This document shows, one piece after another, positions 50,611 to 59,214 of a stretch of DNA of 64,000 nucleotides. The DNA comes from Picosynechococcus sp. PCC 7002 (GTDB lineage Bacteria > Cyanobacteriota > Cyanobacteriia > Cyanobacteriales > MRBY01), in assembly GCF_963860125.1 (NCBI RefSeq), contig NZ_CAWLFA010000001.1, positions 1,674,001 through 1,738,000 of the forward strand, given 5' to 3'. How positions within the stretch are numbered: position 1 is the stretch's first letter; every line of letters begins with the position of its first letter. A model generated the notes under the pieces. The model ran no database searches. It saw only the letters and a program-made list of their open reading frames with translations, and was not told the DNA's origin. The translations under genes were made by a program, and so were the position numbers.

Positions 50611-52239
50611 ATGGTTTTTTCTCTGACCCAGAGCAGTTCACGCCAGCGGGAAATTATTGAAATTGTTTTCAGTAATGGTTGGGACTTCATGAAGAGTCTC
50701 CTGACTGGTGGTAAAGCCGATAAACCACAGATCCCCCCCCCTGAAGTTTTTCGCAATATTCTGGTGGAGCTAGGGCCTTTTTATGTCAAGCTCGGACAGC
50801 TTCTGAGCACTAGGCCCGATCTTCTACCCCCGAAATACATTGAGGCCCTCACTGCTCTCCAAGCCAAAGTCCCCACGGTGCCTTGGTTTGAAATTGAGCA
50901 AACCATTCGTCAGCAACTTTCCCAACCCCTCGAAGACGTTTTTCAAGAAATTAATCCCAACCCCATTGCAGCGGGTTCCATTGCCCAAATCCATCGGGCG
51001 GTTCTGCGGAATGGTCAAGCTGTCGCCTTGAAGGTACAACGGCCAGGCATCGATCAAATCGTCGCCCAGGACATTGCCCTCATCAAAGGGATTGCAGAAC
51101 TCGCTGCTCTCACAGAATTTGGCCAAGATTATGATGTAATTGCCCTCGCGAAAGAGTTTACAAAAGCTGTCCAGGCGGAGCTCGATTTTCGTACTGAAGC
51201 AGGTTATACCGATCAGCTCCGGCGCAATTTAGCGAAAAGCAGTTGGTTTGATCAACAAAAACTGACGATTCCAGAAATTTATTGGGAGCTGACCACCGAA
51301 AAGCTGCTGGTTATGGAATGGCTCGATGGCAAGCCCTTGCTGGAAGCGGAGGTCACTTCAGAAAAACAACGTCAAGCAATCACGACAATTTTGTTTCGGG
51401 CTTTTTTCCAGCAAATTTTTGTGGATGGTTTTTTCCATGCTGATCCTCACCCCGGTAATATTTTCTACCTCGATAGTCAGACGGTGGCGTTAATTGATTG
51501 TGGGATGATTGGCCGCCTCGATCCGCGCACCCAAAAACTACTGACAGAGATGCTACTGGCCATTGTGGATATGGATGCCCAGAGCTGTGCCCAGTTGACC
51601 CTAGAACTATCCGAAGGGGCGCACACGACGAACTTAGCCCGCCTAGAAGCCAACTATGATCGCCTGCTGCGTAAATATTACGACCGGAGCTTAACGCAGT
51701 TAAATTTTAGTGAGGTGTTCTATGAAATTTTGCAGGTAGCCCGCAACAATAAGGTTAAACTGCCGGGAAATTTGGGTTTGTATGCCAAAAGTCTCGCCAA
51801 TTTGGAGGGGGTCGCCCGCAGTTTTAATCCAGAGGTTAATTTACTCGATGAGATTAAGCCGCTGATCACTGATATTTTCCGACGGCAATTGGTGGGGGAT
51901 ACTCCATTTCAGACCATGTTCCGCACGGTCCTCGATCTGAAAACGATTTCTTTGCGATCGCCGCGCCAGATTGACGTGATTCTCGACCGCCTCAGCTCAG
52001 AAACCCTCCAGTGGAATTTAAACCTGCGGGAACTCGATGGCCTGCGCCGTAGCATTGACGACTCCGCTAATCGCCTATCCTTCAGTATTGTGGTGGGGTC
52101 GTTAATCATGGGAGCCGCGATCATTACCATTTCGCCGAACCGTCAGTTAATGATTGTGAATGAAATTTTGTTTGCGGCAGCCAGTCTTTTAGGATTGTGG
52201 CTAATCATTAGTATTTTGCGGTCAGGACGCCTAAAGTAA
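50611..52239 (+). CDS. ABC1/UbiB/AarF-family atypical kinase
   Basis: 542 residues. The family KxGQ motif is YVKLGQLLSTRPDLLP. The alanine-rich nucleotide loop AAGSIAQIHRAVL and the invariant HADPHPGNIF with LIDCGMIGRLD follow. Two C-terminal membrane helices (VVGSLIMGAAIITIS, FAAASLLGLWLIISIL) anchor it. Homologues promote ubiquinone or, in plastids, plastoquinone and tocopherol metabolism. The exact quinone function here is unknown. Confidence 0.93.
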   Translation: MVFSLTQSSSRQREIIEIVFSNGWDFMKSLLTGGKADKPQIPPPEVFRNILVELGPFYVKLGQLLSTRPDLLPPKYIEALTALQAKVPTVPWFEIEQTIRQQLSQPLEDVFQEINPNPIAAGSIAQIHRAVLRNGQAVALKVQRPGIDQIVAQDIALIKGIAELAALTEFGQDYDVIALAKEFTKAVQAELDFRTEAGYTDQLRRNLAKSSWFDQQKLTIPEIYWELTTEKLLVMEWLDGKPLLEAEVTSEKQRQAITTILFRAFFQQIFVDGFFHADPHPGNIFYLDSQTVALIDCGMIGRLDPRTQKLLTEMLLAIVDMDAQSCAQLTLELSEGAHTTNLARLEANYDRLLRKYYDRSLTQLNFSEVFYEILQVARNNKVKLPGNLGLYAKSLANLEGVARSFNPEVNLLDEIKPLITDIFRRQLVGDTPFQTMFRTVLDLKTISLRSPRQIDVILDRLSSETLQWNLNLRELDGLRRSIDDSANRLSFSIVVGSLIMGAAIITISPNRQLMIVNEILFAAASLLGLWLIISILRSGRLK

Positions 52240-52352
52240 ATATCCCCTGGGTGATGAAATCTAAAAAATTGCCCCAGGCAGAACAACCAAAGGATACTAT
52301 AGAAAATGGCCTTGACCTTTGGCATGAATTATCGCTCTGATTAGAATTCATT

Positions 52353-53090
52353 ATGCTCTCCACCCTCTTCGCCGACTTCCGCATTATTTTTGAACGGGAT
52401 CCTGCTGCGCGTAACTGGCTTGAAGTTCTATTTTGCTATCCGGGCCTCCAAGCGCTGTTGTTTCATCGCGTCTCCCATGCCCTCTATCGCTCTGGTCTGC
52501 CGTTTATCCCCCGGTTTCTTTCCCACATCGCCCGCTTTTTAACGGGAATTGAAATTCACCCAGGTGCCCGTATTGGCCACGGGGTTTTCATTGATCATGG
52601 CATGGGCGTTGTCATTGGCGAAACAGCGATTGTTGGTGACTATTGCTTGATCTACCAAGGCGTCACCCTCGGCGGTACAGGGAAAGAGAGTGGAAAACGC
52701 CACCCGACCCTCGGTGAAAATGTCGTTGTTGGTGGGGGAGCCAAGGTACTCGGCAATATTGAAATTGGGAATAACGTGCGCATTGGGGCCGGGTCAGTGG
52801 TCTTACGCCATGTCCCTTCGGATTGCACAGTAGTCGGCATTCCGGGGCGGATCGTCTATCGTTCTGGGGTCAAGGTCAATCCTTTGGAACACGGCAGCCT
52901 ACCCGATTCGGAAGCAACGGTGATTCGTACCCTCTTAGACCGCATTGAGGCCCTAGAAGAGCAAGTCCAAACCCTCCAAGGTCAACAGCAGCCGGATCTC
53001 GTAACAGCCCACCGTCGTCAGAATCACAAAGATAGCTGTCGCTTGTCTGACCGAGAAATTCAACAATATTTAGATGGTGCGGGAATTTAA
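52353..53090 (+). CDS. cysE: serine O-acetyltransferase
   Basis: 245 residues. A helical N-domain is followed by a left-handed beta-helix of hexapeptide repeats with HPGARIGHGVFIDHGMGVVIGE and the acetyl-CoA loop GGTGKESGKRHPTLG. The catalytic His lies in FIDHGMG. It makes O-acetylserine for cysteine synthesis. The C-terminal 70 residues after the beta-helix form a coiled, acidic/basic extension (LLDRIEALEEQVQTLQGQ) longer than in the shortest CysE forms. Confidence 0.95.
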   Translation: MLSTLFADFRIIFERDPAARNWLEVLFCYPGLQALLFHRVSHALYRSGLPFIPRFLSHIARFLTGIEIHPGARIGHGVFIDHGMGVVIGETAIVGDYCLIYQGVTLGGTGKESGKRHPTLGENVVVGGGAKVLGNIEIGNNVRIGAGSVVLRHVPSDCTVVGIPGRIVYRSGVKVNPLEHGSLPDSEATVIRTLLDRIEALEEQVQTLQGQQQPDLVTAHRRQNHKDSCRLSDREIQQYLDGAGI

Positions 53091-53091
53091 T

Positions 53092-53565
53092 TTAGCTGAG
53101 ATCATTTAAAAAGTCGTCGTCTAGTTCGTAGCCTAATAATTGGGCGATCGCCTTTACCCGTGACTGAGGTTGAATGCCGAATTTCGGTAAAGTCTCACTG
53201 AGGCAAAATACTTTACTCATCACAAAAATTTCGAGGGCTTCGGGATTATATTGAATCCCTTCGGTGCGATGAAATTGATGGGGCACGAGCATCGCCGTAT
53301 AACGGCCTAATTCCCCTGCTTTCCAGTCGAGGAGGAACGGAAACCAAGGAAAGATCGCATCGAGACGCACAAACCAGAGACGAATTTCTGGGATTTCTGA
53401 GAGTTCACGGGGATCATTCGCTTCCTGGGGAAAATCAATCTTTAACTGAAACTTTTGCTCATGGTCTGCGAGGGCCTCATCGAGCAGGATCGATTGCACC
53501 AGGGTTTTCAGGGGGGCCAAATTAAGACTGAGGATGTCGCGTTGGGGAATTTTGATCTCTGCCAT
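53092..53565 (-). CDS. CRR6-like NDH-1 maturation factor
   Basis: 157 residues of the family of plant CHLORORESPIRATORY REDUCTION 6 (DUF1817). Signatures are EIRLWFVRLDAIFPWFPFLLDWKAGELGRYTAMLVPHQFHR, seen as IRLWFVRLDAIFPWFPFLLD and ELGRYTAMLVPHQF. CRR6 helps assemble NdhI into the NDH-1 complex. ATG 53565 begins MAEIKIPQRDILSLNLAP; an ATG at 53592 adds nine residues. It is the last gene of a minus-strand series fur, ABC ATPase, detached tail, crr6. Confidence 0.8.
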   Translation of the reverse strand: MAEIKIPQRDILSLNLAPLKTLVQSILLDEALADHEQKFQLKIDFPQEANDPRELSEIPEIRLWFVRLDAIFPWFPFLLDWKAGELGRYTAMLVPHQFHRTEGIQYNPEALEIFVMSKVFCLSETLPKFGIQPQSRVKAIAQLLGYELDDDFLNDLS

Positions 53566-53576
53566 GGTTGCTTCGG

Positions 53577-53741
53577 TCAACAGCTTTCCCATTGTAAAGC
53601 TTGGAGATGGGCGCTGAGTGCTCCAAGGCTCATGAATTGCATTTGCGATTCGCCTTGGGACAAAATCCAACAAGTCGCCTGTTCCTGGAGATCAAGACGC
53701 AATGGCCAGGGGGTCTGTACGGCTTCAAACCCCCAGACGCG
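53577..53741 (-). pseudogene. out-of-frame C-terminal extension of the ABC ATPase
   Basis: A 54-codon open frame with no start codon in its first 13 codons, yet clearly protein-like: WGFEAVQTPWPLRLDLQEQ, TCWILSQGESQMQFMSLGAL and AHLQALQWESC. It overlaps the end of the ABC ATPase gene in the +1 frame. Removing one G from the G5 run (53730-53734) would join them as RALTRLG-FEAVQTPW without a break. It is either the frameshifted tail of that gene, a product of +1 frameshifting, or a small gene with an unrecognised start. Confidence 0.5.
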
Positions 53742-54594
53742 TCAAGGCGCGTTCTGTCCAGGTGGCCGCCAAGCCTTGGCCGGTGAATTGGATGGGCGAT
53801 CGCCGCTGGTACTGTAACTGAAACTGACCACTCATTTGATCAAAATAAAAGCGATCGCTACTAAAAGTTGTCCCCAAATATCCCTCTAGGGCTAATTCCT
53901 CCGGTGTACCCACTACTAACCTTTGGCTGGGGGTAATGAGCCAGAGCTGATCCGCACTCCGCAGGGCTAAATCGAGGTCATGGGTAGACATCAAAACGGT
54001 GCGCCCTTGTTGGTGCGCCAAAAACCGCAACAATTGCATCACTTCCACTCGACGAGGTACATCGAGATAGGCCGTCGGTTCATCCAGCAACATTAAATCC
54101 GTCGCCTGGGCCAAGGCCCGCGCAATCATCGCTTTTTGTCTTTCCCCGTCGCTAATGTTATTCAGGGGTTGGGCCTGGAGGTTCGTTAAACCAACAGCGG
54201 CGATCGCCTCCCGGACAATCTGTCGATCCGTTGGCCCCAAACGCCCTTGCCAATCGGTATAGGGATAACGCCCCAGGGCAACCAGTTCTGTAACCGACAT
54301 CCAAGGGAGATCAACCCGTTCCGTTAAAACCAAGCTCAGGCGTTGGGCGCGCTGGGCCGCATTGAGGGCCGTCAAGGGTGTCCCATTCAGCCAAACCTGA
54401 CCCGCTTGGGGGGACTCCAGACCCGCCAACGTCCGAATCAAAGTCGATTTTCCCGATCCATTCGCCCCCACTAAACAGACAAACTGTCCCTGGGCGATCG
54501 CCACATTGAGATCTTGAAGTAAGGCACGCCGTTGGTAGCCCACCGTTAAATTTTCCGTCACCAATAAAGATTGGGACTGCAATGTTACCGTCAA
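53725..54594 (-). CDS. iron-type ABC transporter ATPase (FecE/FhuC-like)
   Basis: 289 residues. Walker A is GANGSGKST, the signature is ISDGERQKAMIARAL, Walker B is LMLLDEPTAYLD and the H-loop is STHDLD. It belongs to the iron-siderophore/cobalamin subgroup. Past the ATPase core (about residue 245) it has an extra tail ending TERALTRLGV at a G-run, where a single-base shift would extend the protein by about 50 residues. The start is TTG 54594, with GAGG about 9 nt upstream. It lies 15 bp after fur, so iron control is likely. No permease or binding protein gene is adjacent. Confidence 0.88.
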   Translation of the reverse strand: MTVTLQSQSLLVTENLTVGYQRRALLQDLNVAIAQGQFVCLVGANGSGKSTLIRTLAGLESPQAGQVWLNGTPLTALNAAQRAQRLSLVLTERVDLPWMSVTELVALGRYPYTDWQGRLGPTDRQIVREAIAAVGLTNLQAQPLNNISDGERQKAMIARALAQATDLMLLDEPTAYLDVPRRVEVMQLLRFLAHQQGRTVLMSTHDLDLALRSADQLWLITPSQRLVVGTPEELALEGYLGTTFSSDRFYFDQMSGQFQLQYQRRSPIQFTGQGLAATWTERALTRLGV

Positions 54595-54609
54595 ATGCGA
54601 TCGCCTCGA

Positions 54610-55122
54610 TTAATGGAGATGGGTTTGGGCTTTTTCCCGCGAACAGACCCAATCATGGGGGAGCGCCGAGGGCCAACCCATCAAGCGGGCCTCCGGACAA
54701 ATGGTGGTGATGGTTAACTGGCAGTCGAGTAACTCAAAACCCTGCTGTTGGCATTGGGCAATGCTGTGTTTGTTGATCGCGACATCCTCAAACTCAATGG
54801 TTTTATTGCACTGGACACAGACCAAATGGTGGTGGTGGGCTTGGGATTGGTTCAGCTCATAATGTTTGTGGCCCTCGGCGAGCTCTAGCTCCCGTAAAAT
54901 GCCCATGCGGGTCATGAGTTTTACGCTACGGTACACCGTTGAGAGACTAATTTTTTCCCCTTGCTCCAATAACTCATTGTGCAAATCTTCAGCGCTGAGG
55001 TGTTCACCCTTCGGCAAATTTAGAAAGGTGCGGAGAATTTTTTCCCGCTGGGGCGTTAACCGCCATCCTTTAGCATTGAGTTCGGTCTTGAGGGCGCTTA
55101 CGTCGTAGGAAGGTACCAGCAT
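54610..55122 (-). CDS. fur: ferric uptake regulator Fur
   Basis: 170 residues. The winged helix contains RLTPQREKIL, GEHLSAEDLH and ISLSTVYRSVKLM; the metal-binding domain has GHKHYELN, HHHHLVC and the CVQC pair. The second CxxC pair of many Fur proteins is replaced by CPEA, with an isolated Cys later (DWVCSRE), so the structural zinc site may differ. It represses iron-uptake genes when loaded with Fe(II). ATG 55122 is preferred over TTG 55134. A palindrome at 55142-55154 could mediate autoregulation. Confidence 0.9.
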   Translation of the reverse strand: MLVPSYDVSALKTELNAKGWRLTPQREKILRTFLNLPKGEHLSAEDLHNELLEQGEKISLSTVYRSVKLMTRMGILRELELAEGHKHYELNQSQAHHHHLVCVQCNKTIEFEDVAINKHSIAQCQQQGFELLDCQLTITTICPEARLMGWPSALPHDWVCSREKAQTHLH

Positions 55123-55141
55123 ATTTTTCAACAAGTTCAGC

Positions 55142-55154
55142 TTATTGACAATAA
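55142..55154. promoter_or_regulatory. palindrome upstream of fur
   Basis: TTATTG-A-CAATAA is a perfect 13-bp palindrome 19 bp before the fur ATG. Its AT-rich symmetry suits a Fur-type operator, although it is not a full match to the 19-bp Fur box. Confidence 0.4.
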
Positions 55155-55300
55155 TAAACGCCCTTTTCTACTTTTGCAACAATCTGGCCTTATTGCAAAT
55201 AAATACTAACATTCAGGTCACCATCGGCCCCAAAAGGCGATCGCCTGCTGTAATCTACGCCAACAAAAATATTGCCCCTTTTTTTATCAACCGAGGACGA

Positions 55301-56788
55301 TTAATCGGCATCCTCTAATAAAATCGTCGGATCAACATATTGCTCAAGGTGATTGGCGAGGGCTTCGAGGATTGCTTCTTGCCGTTCGTTGAAATTAGCA
55401 ATACCTGTCGGTAGAGAAGAGAGGCCCCGTTTTTGGCGGAGGGCATTGAGCCAAAAGCGACACCAGGGGCCATTATTAAACAAACCTTGCAAGTAGACGG
55501 CCCAGATGTTTTGACTTTGGTTAACAAGACCCAAATTTGGGGTTTCAAAGAGTTGGGTATAACCGCTACTGGGAGCATAGTTCAGGATGTCACAGGGGAG
55601 GGTCATGCCGCTCAGGGGAAGATTTGGAAAGGGGAACCGCGAAAATGTTTCGGCGGGGAAGAGGGCGGCCTTGGTATGGGGTTGGCTATCAAAGGGCGTT
55701 AAACCGAGGGCTGGTTGAAAATCGCCACTGGGGAGGGCAATTTTTTTACTGAGGAGATTAGCACCATTGCCGATCCCTATCACCGTGCCGCCTGCATTGA
55801 CATATTGCTGCAGCTGTTGGGGATAGCCGTATTTGTGGAGATAGTCGAGGTCGGCGATCGCCTGGCTGGTGTGGGGCACAATCACCGCATCGGGATAACC
55901 CAGGGTCTCGGTCGGATTAATAAACTCCAACTGTACCGAAGCCTCACCCATCAGGGCATCAAAGTCTGCATAGGGACAGAGGTGAGGGAGCTGGATTACC
56001 TGCAAGCGCAGTTTATTTTGGGGTAAATTGACAGGGTTATGGGCAACGGTAGTACAGAGGCTTTCGGGGTCAAAGGCCAGATTTTGGAGAGGCCGAATAT
56101 AGCCGAGGACGGGTCGTTTGAGATACGTTTTGACCCACTGACTGGTTTGGGTTTCTTGGGGGCGATCGCCTTGCCACTGATTGAAGATTACCCCCCGAAT
56201 CAGTTGACGATTTTCTGGGGAAAGCCGTTGCCAGAGGCCCCAAAGCTGATTAATGGCCCCTTCATGGGTGCAGTCAATCAAAATAATACCCGTGACGGGC
56301 GCCTCTAAACCCTTGAGAATCTCAAAATTTTGGTCGGTATCGCTGGTGAGGGGATGGTAAAGACTGTCGCGATAGCTATCGAATAGCAGCACATCGTATT
56401 TCGGCGGCAATGCCATCAAACATTCTCGAATCAGCGGTCGCGCAATATCGTAATAGCTATCGTAGTAAGCTGTTCGTTTGACAGTACCAATCCCCCGCCC
56501 TTGAATCAGCAGTTGAAATTTAGGCTTTGATTCACCAGGGGGACTACAGGCTTTTAGTAAAACTGGGTTGAGATGGGTTGTTGGTTGAATTTTTGCGGCC
56601 CACGCTTGCCAAGCCGCTGATTGACTGACTTCTGCGTCGGCACTGACCCGATAACCTTTTGTGATTTCCGTTTGACTTTGGAAAGGAACAACTCGCAACC
56701 CCTGCCGAGTTAGGGAACGGGCCAGCGCCGTAATTAACCATGATTTTCCAGACCGACGACTAGGGCTAAAAATGGCGATCGCCCGCAT
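55301..56788 (-). CDS. CobQ-like protein lacking glutaminase catalytic residues
   Basis: 495 residues, aligning end to end with cobyric acid synthase. LNPVLLKA, VIQLPHLCPYADFDALM, DLDYLHKYG and RQKRGLSSLP recall CobQ segments. Key residues are lost: the glutaminase Cys in GICGG is Gly340 (GIGNGANLL), the His of YLHGLF is Gln434 (YLQGLF), the EGAGSP motif reads FDSYRDS, and GDIDRGG reads IDCTHEG. A P-loop-like RRSGKSWL remains. PCC 7002 is a cobalamin auxotroph, so the protein probably has another role or none. The frame is fully intact. Confidence 0.8.
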   Translation of the reverse strand: MRAIAIFSPSRRSGKSWLITALARSLTRQGLRVVPFQSQTEITKGYRVSADAEVSQSAAWQAWAAKIQPTTHLNPVLLKACSPPGESKPKFQLLIQGRGIGTVKRTAYYDSYYDIARPLIRECLMALPPKYDVLLFDSYRDSLYHPLTSDTDQNFEILKGLEAPVTGIILIDCTHEGAINQLWGLWQRLSPENRQLIRGVIFNQWQGDRPQETQTSQWVKTYLKRPVLGYIRPLQNLAFDPESLCTTVAHNPVNLPQNKLRLQVIQLPHLCPYADFDALMGEASVQLEFINPTETLGYPDAVIVPHTSQAIADLDYLHKYGYPQQLQQYVNAGGTVIGIGNGANLLSKKIALPSGDFQPALGLTPFDSQPHTKAALFPAETFSRFPFPNLPLSGMTLPCDILNYAPSSGYTQLFETPNLGLVNQSQNIWAVYLQGLFNNGPWCRFWLNALRQKRGLSSLPTGIANFNERQEAILEALANHLEQYVDPTILLEDAD

Positions 56789-56842
56789 GAAGCTTCCTCA
56801 CATTAAACCGAAAGATAGATGCATAGATTTAGATTGTACAGT

Positions 56843-57247
56843 CTAGACCGAAAACCGACTCAGCCAACGTTGTAAAGCATTTTGGCACCGAGCCAACCAC
56901 GACACCTTTACCGCCTGGGGGGCCGCTTGCCATTGGGCCAACACCTGACGACCCAGAGGCGTTAAGCGAAAACTATCTGTCAAACCTTGACCATCGACCT
57001 CCCGCCGGAGCAATCCCACTTGAATCAGCCACATCATCAACTCTTCCACGGCCCCTTCCGGCAGCGATCGCCCACTATAACTCGCCCGGAGTCCAGCTTC
57101 TCCAGCAATATCAGGGAGCGCCACACTCTGATCTTTCATCGCTGCCAGCAGTTCCCACCGGAGCGGTGTGCAAGCAAAAGCCACCAGTGCCCGCTGTATT
57201 GTTTCAGGAGCGTATTGAATGGGTTTTGGTGTAAAAACTTGGGTCAT
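56843..57247 (-). CDS. Npun_F0494-family cyanobacterial protein
   Basis: 134 residues from ATG 57247. YAPETIQRALVAFACTPLRWELLAAM is helical, and the C-terminal part (MMWLIQVGLLRREVDGQGLT, SFRLTPLGRQVL) looks like a winged-helix fold. The family is restricted to cyanobacteria in my recollection and has no known role. It lies 55 bp before the CobQ-like gene start on the same strand, so the two may be cotranscribed. Confidence 0.75.
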   Translation of the reverse strand: MTQVFTPKPIQYAPETIQRALVAFACTPLRWELLAAMKDQSVALPDIAGEAGLRASYSGRSLPEGAVEELMMWLIQVGLLRREVDGQGLTDSFRLTPLGRQVLAQWQAAPQAVKVSWLARCQNALQRWLSRFSV

Positions 57248-57550
57248 GGCTAGGAGCAGAGACAATTGCAATCAAACGAAATTCATTAATAAAGTGCATT
57301 GTATATCCTTCCCCAAAGTTCTTGACGGCGAATCATCATCGAGGCAGAGCTTGAAATTCGTTGAAAGAAACAGATGATGAACCTTTATTTGTAGAGATAT
57401 CCCTTGAAATGAAACCATTTTCTTTGCGAGATACATCGTTTTATTGACTTTTGTTTTCTTCTCCGAGAACCCGAAAATCATTTGCGAAAATGACACTGAC
57501 TGAGATCACTTTTGATCACAAACCAGTTTTTTTTGGGAGTAAAAATACCT
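57248..57550. other. intergenic region upstream of chlB
   Basis: About 300 bp of AT-rich DNA between divergent genes. A direct repeat GATCAC-N4-GATCAC lies near 57503-57518, just before the chlB leader. TTGACT at 57444-57449 could be a -35 element but lacks a good -10 partner. I see no RNA gene. A 74-codon minus-strand frame here is not protein-like. Confidence 0.4.
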
Positions 57551-59077
57551 ATGAAACTTGCCTATTGGATGTATGCAGGCCCAGCCCACATCGGCACATT
57601 ACGCATTGCCAGTTCTTTTAAAAATGTCCATGCGATTATGCACGCTCCCCTAGGCGACGATTACTTTAATGTGATGCGTTCGATGTTAGAACGGGAACGC
57701 AATTTCACCCCTGTCACCGCCAGCATTGTGGATCGGAATGTTCTGGCACGGGGCTCCCAAGAAAAAGTTGTTGATAATATTGTCCGCAAGGATCAAGAGG
57801 AACGACCCGATTTAATTGTCTTGACCCCCACTTGCACTTCAAGCATTCTCCAGGAAGACCTCGAAAATTTCGTCGCCCGCGCCCAATTGGATGCCCAGGG
57901 AGACGTCATCTTGGCGGATGTGAACCACTACCGGGTTAATGAACTCCAGGCTGGCGATCGCACCCTCCAGCAAATTGTCCAGTTTTATATCAATAAAGCA
58001 AGAAAAAAAGGTGACTTAGCCACGGAGAAAACCCCGCAACCGTCGGTGAATATTATTGGGATTTCGACCCTTGGTTTCCACAACAACCACGACATCCGCG
58101 AACTAAAGACTTTGATGGCCGAGTTGGGGATTAGTGTGAATTTAGTAATTCCTGACAAAGCCTCTGTCCACGATTTGAAAAAATTGCCCCAGGCCTGGTT
58201 TAACCTTGTGCCCTACCGGGAATTGGGCCTGCCCACGGCAAAATATTTAGAACAAGAATTTGACCAACCCTATGTGGACATTACACCGATGGGCGTTGTG
58301 GAAACGGCCCGTTGCATCCGCGCGATCCAGGGAGCGATTAATGACCAGGGAGCCACGGCAGATTATGAAGCCTTTATCGAAGAACAAACCCTCCATGTGT
58401 CCCAGGCCGCTTGGTTTAGTCGTTCCATTGATTGCCAAAATTTAACGGGCAAAAAGGCGATTGTCTTTGGGGATAATACCCACGCTGTGGCAATGACGAA
58501 AATTCTGGCGCGGGAAATGGGCATCCATGTGGTGCTGGCGGGAACTTATTGTAAATATGATGCTGACTGGTTCCGTCAAGAGGTGAGCGAATACTGTGAT
58601 GAGATTTTAATTAGCGAAGATCATGGCGAAATTGCTGATGCGATCGCCCGCCTAGAACCTGCTGCCATTTTCGGTACCCAGATGGAACGCCACGTGGGTA
58701 AGCGGCTGAATATTCCCTGTGGCGTGATCGCCGCCCCGATCCACATCCAAAACTTCCCCATTGGTTATCGGCCTTTCGTGGGTTATGAGGGCACTAACCA
58801 AATCGCGGATCTGGTTTATAACTCCTTTACCCTAGGCATGGAAGACCATTTGCTCGAAATTTTCGGCGGCCACGATACCAAGGAAGTCATTACCACAACC
58901 ATGTCGGCCAGTTCTGATCTGAATTGGACAACGGAAGCCCAGGGACAACTGAACAAAGTCCCCGGATTTGTGCGGGGCAAGGTGAAGCGCAACACCGAAA
59001 AATATGCCCGCGCCCAGGGACTGAGTGAAATTTCCCTGGAAGTGCTCTACGCCGCTAAGGAGTCTGTCGGTGCTTAA
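57551..59077 (+). CDS. chlB: light-independent protochlorophyllide reductase subunit B
   Basis: 508 residues. It starts MKLAYWMYAGPAHIGTLR, as ChlB does, and contains VLTPTCTSSILQEDL with the cluster-ligand Cys, PYRELGLPTAKYLEQEF, and a C-terminal TEAQGQLNKVPGFVRGKVKRN tail, seen as LNKVPGFVRGKVKRN. With ChlN it forms the NifDK-like component of DPOR, which reduces protochlorophyllide in darkness. chlL and chlN are not in the window. The in-frame TTG-type start at 57512 would add 13 residues and is not favoured. Confidence 0.95.
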   Translation: MKLAYWMYAGPAHIGTLRIASSFKNVHAIMHAPLGDDYFNVMRSMLERERNFTPVTASIVDRNVLARGSQEKVVDNIVRKDQEERPDLIVLTPTCTSSILQEDLENFVARAQLDAQGDVILADVNHYRVNELQAGDRTLQQIVQFYINKARKKGDLATEKTPQPSVNIIGISTLGFHNNHDIRELKTLMAELGISVNLVIPDKASVHDLKKLPQAWFNLVPYRELGLPTAKYLEQEFDQPYVDITPMGVVETARCIRAIQGAINDQGATADYEAFIEEQTLHVSQAAWFSRSIDCQNLTGKKAIVFGDNTHAVAMTKILAREMGIHVVLAGTYCKYDADWFRQEVSEYCDEILISEDHGEIADAIARLEPAAIFGTQMERHVGKRLNIPCGVIAAPIHIQNFPIGYRPFVGYEGTNQIADLVYNSFTLGMEDHLLEIFGGHDTKEVITTTMSASSDLNWTTEAQGQLNKVPGFVRGKVKRNTEKYARAQGLSEISLEVLYAAKESVGA

Positions 59078-59214
59078 CAAGGCCCCCCTGCCCCCAGTTT
59101 GGGGGAGATTTAGGAGCAGTTCAAAAGACCGATGAGGTTTGCATAATCGCTAAGGTCGGGGGAGATCTGCGCTAAAGTGAAAGGCTGATCGCACGCTTGG
59201 TTGCTCTTTTTCCC

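Noticed and set aside
59078..59130. CCCCC-AGTTT-GGGGG hairpin after chlB as a terminator
   Set aside because: The stem is good but only three T residues follow after GAGA, so rho-independent termination is doubtful.
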